Shown piece by piece: positions 56,754 through 64,000 of a DNA stretch of 64,000 nucleotides (position 1 is the first letter of the stretch; each line of letters opens with the position of its first letter). The stretch spans positions 248,001 to 312,000 of the forward strand of contig FPIT01000004.1 in the NCBI GenBank assembly GCA_900119285.1. Direction: 5' to 3'. The stretch comes from Prevotellaceae bacterium HUN156. GTDB taxonomy: Bacteria; Bacteroidota; Bacteroidia; Bacteroidales; Bacteroidaceae. The translations under genes and the position numbers were made by a program. The notes under the pieces are model-generated. The model was not told the DNA's origin, ran no database searches, and was given only the letters and a program-made list of their open reading frames with translations.

Positions 56754-58049
56754 ATGAAATACAAATACTTATTAGTAGTCATGATGACTCTGCTGCTTAG
56801 TCAATCAGCAGTAGCCCAGCGTAAAAGTAAAAACTCTGTTATTCGACCTGAGACAGAACAGGTTGTTAAAAACTATATTGACTCGCTGAATGTCTTGCGT
56901 CAGCGTCTTGACTCCATTCAGCAGGTTAATGAGCAGTTGCGTAGCGAGCAGAATGATGGTCGCTATTTCCGCCTTTTTGTTCCCACCACATTCTATCATT
57001 CGGGGGCCAACAAGTCTCTTTCGCTTTACTCTAAGACAGACGATGAGGTGGCAGATGCCATTGATCAGGCAATGATGAATATTTATCTGCGTCGTCCAGA
57101 CTTGGTAGTCAACAACGAGAGTAATCTGCGTGCAGCAGGAAGCATTCGTGATGATGTCAACCAAGAGATAACTCAGCAGGTAGAGCTTACAGATATTGTA
57201 ATGCCGATGCCAGAAGAACCAGAGATAGTTCCAGTAAAGTTGGTTGTCCAAAAGCCTAACTTCTGGAAGTTCAAGGGCGATGGCTATCTGCAGTTCCTTC
57301 AGAATTATGTGTCAACTAATTGGCACAAGGGTGGTGAAAGCAACTATTCTGCTGTAGCAGCAGCTAATCTTGAGTATAATTACAACGACCACGATCGTCT
57401 CACATTTGATAATAAACTGGAGATGAAGTTAGGCATACAGACTTCACCGTCTGATACGCTTCATCGTTTCAAAACCAATAACGACCTGCTGCGTCTCACC
57501 AGTAAGGTTGGCTTGCAGGCTCATAAGCGTTGGTATTATACCTTGCAGTTGCTGGCTTATACGCAGTTTGCACGAGGCTTAAAGGCTAACGATGAGAAGG
57601 TCTACTCTGATTTCACTTCTCCTTTCGATCTCAACATCGGTTTAGGTATGCAGTATAATGTTGATGCGCTAGATGGTCGTTTAAAGGGTACGCTCAACTT
57701 CCTGCCCTTTGCCTTTAGCTTCCGTTATGTTGCTCGTAAAGACCTGATAGGGGCTAACGGCATCAGAGGCAATCATCACAGTATGGAAGATTTCGCTTCC
57801 CAGTTCACTGGAGAACTCAAGTGGAACATCATCGATCAGCTTTCTTGGAAGACACGACTCTTTGCCCTCACCACTTATCATCAAGCAAAAGTGGAGTGGG
57901 AAAATCAGTTTGAATTAAAAGTTACGAAATATATCTCAGCCAATCTATTCCTCTATCCTCGCTTTGACGATGGAAATACCCGCGACGACAAGATGGGGTA
58001 CTTCCAGTTGCAAGAGTGGAGTAGTATAGGACTTACTTATAGCTTCTAA
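56754..58049 (+). CDS. DUF3078 outer-membrane beta-barrel protein
   Basis: The ATG at 56754 is chosen because it follows the promoter and starts a signal peptide (MKYKYLLVVMMTLLLSQSAVAQ is split here as MKYKYLLVVMMT, LLLSQSAVAQ). The 431-residue protein has a periplasmic helical segment (about 30-65) and then a DUF3078 barrel from about 195 (WKFKGDGYLQFLQNYVSTNW, HKGGESNYSAVAAANLEYNY), ending in WSSIGLTYSF with terminal Phe. Function is unknown, but the family is widespread in Bacteroidetes outer membranes. It shares a bidirectional terminator with the DUF1573 gene. Confidence 0.82.
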   Translation: MKYKYLLVVMMTLLLSQSAVAQRKSKNSVIRPETEQVVKNYIDSLNVLRQRLDSIQQVNEQLRSEQNDGRYFRLFVPTTFYHSGANKSLSLYSKTDDEVADAIDQAMMNIYLRRPDLVVNNESNLRAAGSIRDDVNQEITQQVELTDIVMPMPEEPEIVPVKLVVQKPNFWKFKGDGYLQFLQNYVSTNWHKGGESNYSAVAAANLEYNYNDHDRLTFDNKLEMKLGIQTSPSDTLHRFKTNNDLLRLTSKVGLQAHKRWYYTLQLLAYTQFARGLKANDEKVYSDFTSPFDLNIGLGMQYNVDALDGRLKGTLNFLPFAFSFRYVARKDLIGANGIRGNHHSMEDFASQFTGELKWNIIDQLSWKTRLFALTTYHQAKVEWENQFELKVTKYISANLFLYPRFDDGNTRDDKMGYFQLQEWSSIGLTYSF

Positions 58050-58050
58050 T

Positions 58051-58089
58051 AAAAAACTGCAGTACGGTGTTTTCGCACTGCAGTTTTTT
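58051..58089. terminator. Bidirectional terminator
   Basis: AAAAAACTGCAGT and ACTGCAGTTTTTT are perfect 13-bp arms around a 13-nt loop, giving a T run on both strands. It serves the convergent DUF3078 and DUF1573 genes. Confidence 0.9.
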
Positions 58090-58112
58090 ATTGGTTTTGT
58101 CTTATTAACCTT

Positions 58113-58511
58113 TTATTTCTTTGCTTCAGCTTCTGTCATGTCGCCTTCGATGTAGAGACGAGTCATCTCTACTTTACCGTTGGTGCGAACGGTGATAGAC
58201 TTCTTGAAGTGACCAGGGAATTTTCCTTCGCCATTGTAGGTTACTTTAATCTCACCCTTCTCACCTGGCTTTACAGGAGCTTTAGTGTATTCAGGTACGG
58301 TGCATCCGCATGATGCAATAGCCTGATTGATGACAAGCGGCTGCTCGCCAATGTTGGTAAAGGTGAATACGCAAGAAACTACAGGCTCTTTCTCTGAGAA
58401 AGTGCCAAAGTTGTGAGTGGTCTTCTCAAACTTTATCTGTGCAGGGTTCTGGGCTAATGCCATCATTACTCCGCATATCAGCATCATGGCTGAACTTATA
58501 AATCTTTTCAT
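58113..58511 (-). CDS. DUF1573 domain secreted protein
   Basis: This 132-residue protein has a signal peptide (1-20) and a single DUF1573 immunoglobulin-like domain: FEKTTHNFGTFSEKEPVVSC, FTNIGEQPLVINQAIASCGC and PGEKGEIKVTYNGEGKFPGH. The paired cysteines in ASCGC and VSC are typical. Domains of this type occur singly or in larger envelope proteins in Bacteroidetes; the role is unknown. Its promoter -7 box (complement of 58543-58550, TACTTTTG) lies 32 bp upstream. Confidence 0.85.
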   Translation of the reverse strand: MKRFISSAMMLICGVMMALAQNPAQIKFEKTTHNFGTFSEKEPVVSCVFTFTNIGEQPLVINQAIASCGCTVPEYTKAPVKPGEKGEIKVTYNGEGKFPGHFKKSITVRTNGKVEMTRLYIEGDMTEAEAKK

Positions 58512-58542
58512 GTCACTTTTCTTTTAAGGTTCATTACCGCTG

Positions 58543-58550
58543 CAAAAGTA
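58543..58550 (-). promoter_or_regulatory. DUF1573 promoter, -7 box
   Basis: The complement reads TACTTTTG. No clear TTTG occurs at the -33 position. Confidence 0.5.
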
Positions 58551-58901
58551 GTCCTTTTTCTTCATACCTGTATCGTTTTGCCTCTCCTTTTTTAATATTT
58601 TAATATTTTCCCTTCTTCTGATGATGGTTTAATTATTTAATCTTTTTTCATGTATTCTTTTCTTGTAAAAATGACACTTATAAGTAGATTCACCCTGTAA
58701 ATTATGACGAAATAGATATTTTTGTCTATTTATCCCCAACTTTTTGTGTATAAGTACCTTAAAATTAGCAATAGTTAACAAATGTATCGATTATTTTTCT
58801 TCTTGTAAACACGCATTTGTTATGTGTAACATTTTATAAAATTTACTTAGTTTTTCAAACTTTATGTTACATAAAATAAATAGGTATATGTATTATAATA
58901 T

Positions 58902-58909
58902 TATATTTG
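58902..58909 (+). promoter_or_regulatory. susC promoter, -7 box
   Basis: TATATTTG is followed by GCAGC, as at many Bacteroidetes starts. It predicts a leader of about 77 nt before susC. The rest of the 481-bp gap 58512-58992 is strongly AT-rich and shows no ORF, repeat array or convincing RNA gene. Confidence 0.55.
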
Positions 58910-58992
58910 CAGCACCTAAAATTTATGAATGAAGGTATCTAAAAACCAATTAATTTATTTCTAACTAAATTTACTAATTAACTATTTAATTT

Positions 58993-61900
58993 ATGTGGAA
59001 CTTTAAAACTCTACAAAAATCATTAGCTGTTGCTTTCATGCTGTGCGCTCTTCCGCTGGCTATGACTGCTCAGAGTGTGATTAAGGGAACTGTAAGTGAC
59101 GAGTCTGGCGAACCGATCATCGGTGCTAGCGTCAAAGTTCAAGGTAACACTAAAACTGGTGCTGTTACTGATCTTGATGGTAATTTCAGTATTTCGGCTG
59201 CTAGTGATGCTACCTTAAACGTTTCTTATGTGGGCTATGTATCACAGTCAGTGAAGGTAGCTGGTAAGAACAATCTGAAAATCGTTTTGAAAGAAGACGT
59301 TGCCAGATTGAACGACGTTGTCGTTATCGGTTATGGTGTTCAGAAAAAGAGTGACTTGACAGGTGCCATTGCTTCAGTAAAGGCTGAGGACATTAAGGGT
59401 CTTGCTACCACCGACGCAGCTTCTGCTCTACAGGGTAAAGTAGCAGGTTTGCAGATTATTAATAGTGGTGCTCCTGGTGAAGGCGCTGAGATTCGTGTAC
59501 GTGGTTATTCATCTAACAGCGGTAAGATTGGCCCATTGCTTATTGTTGATGGTCTGAAGGTTGACAACATCCAGTACCTTGATCCTTCTATGATTGAATC
59601 TATTGAGGTTTTGAAGGATGGCGCTTCTGCAGCTATTTATGGTGTTGAGGCTGGTAACGGTGTCGTACTGATTACTACTAAGACCGGTAAGTCTCAGGGT
59701 GGTAAGGCGCAAGTATCTTATGACTTCAAAGCTACACGCCAGGCTCTAGGCAAGAAGGCTGAGTTGTTTGATGCTCCAGGATTCATCGATTATCACACAT
59801 ATTGTGGTCACATAAAAGAAGGTGAACTTGAAAAGACTTATCACTATGATGGTTCTAATACCGACTGGTACGATGTACTGTTTGAACCTAGTTGGGCATT
59901 GCAGCACAATGTAACTGTTCAGGGTGGTAATGATAAAGGTCACTTCCTGACAACTTTGAATCTCGTAGATAATAATGGTATTATTGTTGGTAGCAAGGAT
60001 GTTTACAAGCGTTTGACTGCTCAGCTTAATGCTGACTACAAATTCTTCGATTGGTTGAACGTCTCAACTAATAACTCTTTCGAAAAGTGGAAGAAGAGAG
60101 GTGTAACTAATGGTTATGGTTCTGTGTTGAATGGTGTTGTAGCTATGGATCCTCTGACTCCTGTATTCATCCATAGGGATGCTCCAGAAACCGCTTTTGG
60201 TATTGGTCAGTATGCTGCAGTCAAGGCAGGAGATTACGTTCCTGTTAATGAGAATGGTGACTACTATGCAGGTTCTCAACTTCTTGCACATGCCACTGGT
60301 AACCCATTGTGGCAGGTTAATCGCCGTAATCCAGAGCGTTCTGGTATTAACTTCCGTGGTAGCATGACTGCCAATTTGACTCCAGTGGATGACTTGGTAA
60401 TTACTTCTCGCCTTGGCTATCGTGTATGGCAGGAGAATTATCACAATTATACAACGCCATATTATATCAATTCTATGGCTAATGATACTAAGTACACTAT
60501 CAATGCTGAGAATAATACTGGTTATTACTATCAGTGGGAGAACTTTGCCAACTACAACAAGTCATTTGGCAAGCATAATGTAGGTGCCATGATTGGTATG
60601 TCTTTCGCAAAGACTCATAGAGATAATATTAGCGCAAGTGCAGAGGATAAAACGCCTATTCTTACGGGTGATGCCTCAAACTTCCAATATATGAGCTATG
60701 TACTCTCAAGCGTAACAAAGGTTGTAAGAAATTCTCCCGAAGACCAGACTCAGTTGGCATACTTCGGACGTCTGTCATATTCTTACGATGACCGTTATTA
60801 CCTTCAGTTTAATTTCCGTCGTGATGCATTTGACTCATCAAAGTTGATAAAGGACAATCGTTGGGGTAGCTTCCCATCAATCTCTGCTGGTTGGACTATC
60901 AGCAATGAAAAGTTCTTCAAGGATGCTGTTAGCGAGAGCGCAGTTTCTTTCTTAAAGCTTCGTGCATCATGGGGTCGTAATGGTAACATCAATATACTGA
61001 ATGGTTATCCATACCAAGCTCCTGTCTCTCTAAATAGTAGCTGGTATCAGATGGATGGCAATTCTGGTGATGTGACACTCGGTTCTAAACCAACAGGTTT
61101 GGCTAACCCCGGCTTGGTATGGGAGACTTCTGAGCAGTTCGACCTCGGTTTGGATGCTCGATTCTTGGACAATCGCTTGACCTTCGGTGTTGACTTCTAT
61201 AACAAGAATACCAAAGACCTTCTCCTTCAGATTGCTCCCCTGCCAGAAATCGGTGTCGCTAAATCATATATTAACTCAGGTAAGGTTAACAACTATGGTT
61301 TTGACTTTGAACTGGGATGGCGCGATCGCATTGGTGATTTCAAGTATAGCGTAAGCACTAACTTTGGTACTCTCCATAACGAGGTTAAGGAAGTTTCTGG
61401 TGTTGCCAAGCGTATTGAACCTGAGGGTCCTGCATTGAATGGTTTCAATAACCGTTTGACTCCACTGTTCGAGGCTGGCTATCCTATTTGGTACATGTAT
61501 GGTTGGAAGTATGCAGGTGTTGATGAAAAGACTGGTAAGGCTGTCTATTATACTAAGGATGGTAAACTGACCAAAGCTCCTACTGATGATGATAAGCAGT
61601 ATGTAGGATCTGCCATACCTACCTTTACTTATGGTATTACCATTAACCTTGAATACAAGGGCTTCGACTTCACCTTGTTTGGTACAGGTGTTGCTGGCAA
61701 CGATATCTATAACGTAATGGTTGGCGGTGAGAACTGGCAGGTTAACAGTTTGAGAACTTTCTGGGATAACTCTACCAAGTCAACCAAGAATGCTGATGGA
61801 ACTTATACCGTTCAGACTATTGGCAAGTATCCTGATATGAGACAGGTAGGTACAGACTGGACATTCTTCAGCTCAAGTGCTGCAGTATTCAGTGGAGCAT

Positions 61901-62136
61901 ACTTCAAGTTCAAGCAGATTCAGTTGGGTTACACGCTGCCTGCAAGCATCACAAAGAAGGCATTTATCAACAGTGCACGTGTATATGTTTCTTTGGATGA
62001 CTACTTCACTATTACCAGCTATCCTGGTGCAGATCCTGAAACTGCATCTATGGGTTCTGCATACAACCGCGGCTTTGATAATGGTCAGTATCCTACATCA
62101 AAGAAGATTACTTTCGGTGTAAATCTTACCTTCTAA
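58993..62136 (+). CDS. SusC/RagA-family TonB-linked outer-membrane protein
   Basis: This 1047-residue TonB-dependent importer forms the outer-membrane channel of a SusCD pair. A signal peptide (1-26) precedes a CarboxypepD_reg-like domain (about 28-105: GTVSDESGEPIIGASVKVQG, FSISAASDATLNVSYVGYVS). The plug comes next, with the SusC hallmark VVVIGYGVQKKSDLTGAIAS (the TonB region lies just before it) and GPLLIVDGLKV...IESIEVLKDGASAAIYG, then a 22-strand barrel ending in KKITFGVNLTF. No regulator or glycosidase is visible beside it, so the glycan or peptide substrate cannot be named. Confidence 0.95.
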   Translation: MWNFKTLQKSLAVAFMLCALPLAMTAQSVIKGTVSDESGEPIIGASVKVQGNTKTGAVTDLDGNFSISAASDATLNVSYVGYVSQSVKVAGKNNLKIVLKEDVARLNDVVVIGYGVQKKSDLTGAIASVKAEDIKGLATTDAASALQGKVAGLQIINSGAPGEGAEIRVRGYSSNSGKIGPLLIVDGLKVDNIQYLDPSMIESIEVLKDGASAAIYGVEAGNGVVLITTKTGKSQGGKAQVSYDFKATRQALGKKAELFDAPGFIDYHTYCGHIKEGELEKTYHYDGSNTDWYDVLFEPSWALQHNVTVQGGNDKGHFLTTLNLVDNNGIIVGSKDVYKRLTAQLNADYKFFDWLNVSTNNSFEKWKKRGVTNGYGSVLNGVVAMDPLTPVFIHRDAPETAFGIGQYAAVKAGDYVPVNENGDYYAGSQLLAHATGNPLWQVNRRNPERSGINFRGSMTANLTPVDDLVITSRLGYRVWQENYHNYTTPYYINSMANDTKYTINAENNTGYYYQWENFANYNKSFGKHNVGAMIGMSFAKTHRDNISASAEDKTPILTGDASNFQYMSYVLSSVTKVVRNSPEDQTQLAYFGRLSYSYDDRYYLQFNFRRDAFDSSKLIKDNRWGSFPSISAGWTISNEKFFKDAVSESAVSFLKLRASWGRNGNINILNGYPYQAPVSLNSSWYQMDGNSGDVTLGSKPTGLANPGLVWETSEQFDLGLDARFLDNRLTFGVDFYNKNTKDLLLQIAPLPEIGVAKSYINSGKVNNYGFDFELGWRDRIGDFKYSVSTNFGTLHNEVKEVSGVAKRIEPEGPALNGFNNRLTPLFEAGYPIWYMYGWKYAGVDEKTGKAVYYTKDGKLTKAPTDDDKQYVGSAIPTFTYGITINLEYKGFDFTLFGTGVAGNDIYNVMVGGENWQVNSLRTFWDNSTKSTKNADGTYTVQTIGKYPDMRQVGTDWTFFSSSAAVFSGAYFKFKQIQLGYTLPASITKKAFINSARVYVSLDDYFTITSYPGADPETASMGSAYNRGFDNGQYPTSKKITFGVNLTF

Positions 62137-62182
62137 GCCCAATGTTTATATAAATAATGTATTTAATTAAAGAAATAATATA

Positions 62183-63967
62183 ATGAAAAAAATATTATAT
62201 TTCACACTCGCATTGGCTACCAGTATGGTTGGCTTTACTTCTTGCGAGGATCAGTTGGATATCGAACAGAAAGGCGTTGTTGATGCTGATGAATTCTATA
62301 ACAATCCTGATAATGCTTTGGGTGCTCTTACCGCTGCATACGAAAGCTTTACTGGTGATGTAATGGGACGTCAACCAGACTTTGAAGGTTCCCCTGGTAT
62401 CTATACTCCGTTCAAGAATATGATGAACCTGTGTGGTGATGATATCTATGGCGCTGGTGGTGACTATACTGACCATGAGTTTAACAATACGCTCAATGAG
62501 TTCCGTTATGACACCTCTGCTGAGACTTGCAAATTCCTGTATAAAGGCATATTCCTTTCTGTCTATACTTGTAATCTTGTTTTGGATAAGTATGGTGCTT
62601 CCACAAATGCTGCTGTAAAGCAGTGTGTAGCTGAAGCCCGCGTATTGCGTGCTTATGATTACTTCATTCTGGCAGCTCTTTGGGGTACCCCCCCTCTCGT
62701 AGAGCACGTTCTACCTGCTGATGCTCTGCCCACAAACTGTGACAAGGATCCTAACTATAATTTCGATCAGAAGGCTCTCTTCGAGTGGGTTGCTAAGCAG
62801 TGCGAGCTTGCAGAACCTGATTTGAAGGCTCGTGAGAATACTAGCGACAAGAACATGGTTGCTCGTGTATCTAAGGGCTTCGCACAGGCTCTAGCCGGTA
62901 AGGCATATCTATTCGCAGGTAACTACGCTGCTGCTAAGACTGCTCTTTGGAAAGTTATTGATTCTAAGAAATATGCTTTGAGCCAGAATTGGGAAGATCT
63001 CTTCCATCTCGAGGGTGACCTCAATGAGGAAAAGATTTTCGAGGCTAACATTGCGCATGATGATGGTAAACAGGGATGGTCTGGTCTGGTTCAGCGCTCT
63101 TCTTGGATGGAAATGAACGTATGGATGTGGCGTGAAGACCGCTTCTTAGGTGGTGCTCCTTATATGGCGTATACCGGCATTGGTGGCTGGGGCGGTATTG
63201 GTGTTCCTCAGGAATTCGGCGATGCTTTCTATGCTAACGACGGTGATTCTCAGCGCTTCAAGGCTACACTCGTTAATATCGACGATGCTATCTTTGGTGA
63301 TTTCCGCAACTATGCTGATGCTTCACTGAATGCCATGTCTCACGATGAAGCAGTTCAGAGCGATAAGATTGGTCTGAAGGGTAATGGCCTCTATGGTAAC
63401 TCATTCTGGCTGCAGAAGAAGTTCCTCATGAAGGCTTCTGATACAGATGGTGCTAAGTCTGGTAACAACATTACCATGCGTAACTATTGCGTAATGCGTT
63501 ATGCAGAGGTGCTTCTCAACTATGTAGAGGCTTGTATCCAGACTGGTGATGCCGCTGCTGCTCTGCCTTATCTTCAGGAGATTCAGAAGCGTGCAGGTTC
63601 TAAGCACATCAGCCCTGCTGCTACTATGGACGAGCTGAAGAATGAGAAGAAGTATGAGATGTGGGCAGAGGGTTGCCGTTGGTTGGATATCATGCGTTGG
63701 AAGGATGCTGATGCTATCGCTAGACTGCAGAAGGCTGGTACCAATGTTCCTGTTGTTTATGACGTAAAGACTCGTCCTATCGCAGCTGGCGACAATGTAC
63801 TTGCAAAGCATGCTAACGGTCGTTTCTACATCGTTGGAACTCAGGATGCCAAGGATCATGGTCACACAGTTGGTTTCAAGGCTGGAAAGCACGAACTGTT
63901 CCCCTTCCCATTTGATGTGATTCTTAAGAATCCTAACTTGCACCAGAATCCTGGTTGGGCAAACTAA
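62183..63967 (+). CDS. SusD/RagB-family nutrient-binding lipoprotein
   Basis: This 594-residue surface lipoprotein caps the SusC channel. The lipobox is GFTSC (Cys21), followed by the export-type acidic tail EDQLD. The TPR-rich SusD fold is visible in EARVLRAYDYFILAALWGTP, ALAGKAYLFAGNYAAAKTAL and MRYAEVLLNYVEACIQTGDA, and the C-terminal ELFPFPFDVILKNPNLHQNP is typical. The gene follows susC by 46 bp. A downstream glycosidase or binding protein, if any, lies beyond the window. Confidence 0.95.
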   Translation: MKKILYFTLALATSMVGFTSCEDQLDIEQKGVVDADEFYNNPDNALGALTAAYESFTGDVMGRQPDFEGSPGIYTPFKNMMNLCGDDIYGAGGDYTDHEFNNTLNEFRYDTSAETCKFLYKGIFLSVYTCNLVLDKYGASTNAAVKQCVAEARVLRAYDYFILAALWGTPPLVEHVLPADALPTNCDKDPNYNFDQKALFEWVAKQCELAEPDLKARENTSDKNMVARVSKGFAQALAGKAYLFAGNYAAAKTALWKVIDSKKYALSQNWEDLFHLEGDLNEEKIFEANIAHDDGKQGWSGLVQRSSWMEMNVWMWREDRFLGGAPYMAYTGIGGWGGIGVPQEFGDAFYANDGDSQRFKATLVNIDDAIFGDFRNYADASLNAMSHDEAVQSDKIGLKGNGLYGNSFWLQKKFLMKASDTDGAKSGNNITMRNYCVMRYAEVLLNYVEACIQTGDAAAALPYLQEIQKRAGSKHISPAATMDELKNEKKYEMWAEGCRWLDIMRWKDADAIARLQKAGTNVPVVYDVKTRPIAAGDNVLAKHANGRFYIVGTQDAKDHGHTVGFKAGKHELFPFPFDVILKNPNLHQNPGWAN

Positions 63968-64000
63968 TAAAATTAAACTGATTGAATTATAATAAATCAA

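Noticed and set aside
58512..58992. Small RNA or riboswitch in the susC leader
   Set aside because: The region is AT-rich with no stable stem or conserved element that I can recognise; only the promoter box is supported.
1..64000. tRNA or rRNA genes
   Set aside because: No cloverleaf with T-loop and CCA end or rRNA segment was recognised by eye. A covariance search would be needed to exclude them.

Overview
The window looks like a chromosomal segment of a Bacteroidales bacterium close to Prevotella (Prevotella, Segatella, Xylanibacter). This rests on four signs: a SusC/SusD pair; a type IX secretion (T9SS) type B sorting domain; a nuo operon with fused nuoCD and no nuoEFG; and many promoters of the Bacteroidetes form TTTG-N19/20-TAnnTTTG. 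I found no rRNA, tRNA, CRISPR array, transposase, integrase or phage gene. The assignment comes from gene content and promoter style, not from a search.

Layout. 1-368: end of an outer-membrane barrel gene and its terminator. 574-3623 (-): HAD phosphatase and MscS channel. 3727-4516: DUF2975 membrane protein and Cro-type regulator behind two palindromic operators. 4612-9952: a carboxylesterase and small secreted or membrane proteins, ending in a large TlpA-like thioredoxin-fold protein. 10457-14246: padR, a PspC-domain gene and a second TlpA-like gene. 14247-15146: a 900-bp gene-free repeat region. 15147-20167 (-): tetR, an MMPL/RND pump, a LolA-like carrier and an outer-membrane barrel. 20461-24826: flavodoxin, a putative ECF S component, a peroxide-response pair (gpx, ohrR) with three operators, a ZIP transporter and a BadF-type sugar kinase. 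24829-29113: GH5 lipoprotein, divergent from a GPH sugar transporter and a PafA-like phosphatase. 29270-39399: an 11-subunit complex I in ten genes. 39523-43047 (-): a T9SS-sorted protein and uvrA. 43187-49343: LysM/periplasmic-binding protein, PorT-like barrel, POT peptide transporter, NhaC antiporter and a secreted nuclease/phosphatase-fold protein. 49354-56517 (-): yidC, a DUF1846 gene, an S9 peptidase and an MFS transporter. 56754-58511: DUF3078 barrel and DUF1573 protein around a shared terminator. 58993-63967: SusC and SusD.

The genes are mostly envelope and housekeeping functions. Glycan capture (SusCD), glycan cleavage (GH5) and sugar import or phosphorylation (GPH, BadF kinase) are represented but do not form one polysaccharide locus. 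Proton-motive functions (complex I, POT, NhaC) and peroxide defence are also present.

The most unusual content is not a gene. Short tandem heptamers (ATTGAAC/GTTCAAT and several look-alike families) and modular mini-hairpins with 4-7 bp stems and 2-5 nt loops are scattered through the window. They make up most of the intergenic DNA in 7070-7377, 9953-10525, 10859-11072 and 14247-15146. They also lie inside three genes, always in the orientation that reads without stops, and they supply the C-termini and stop codons of at least two others. Two mosaic copies flank a two-gene block as direct repeats. I know of no published description of this family as a system, but I could not search.
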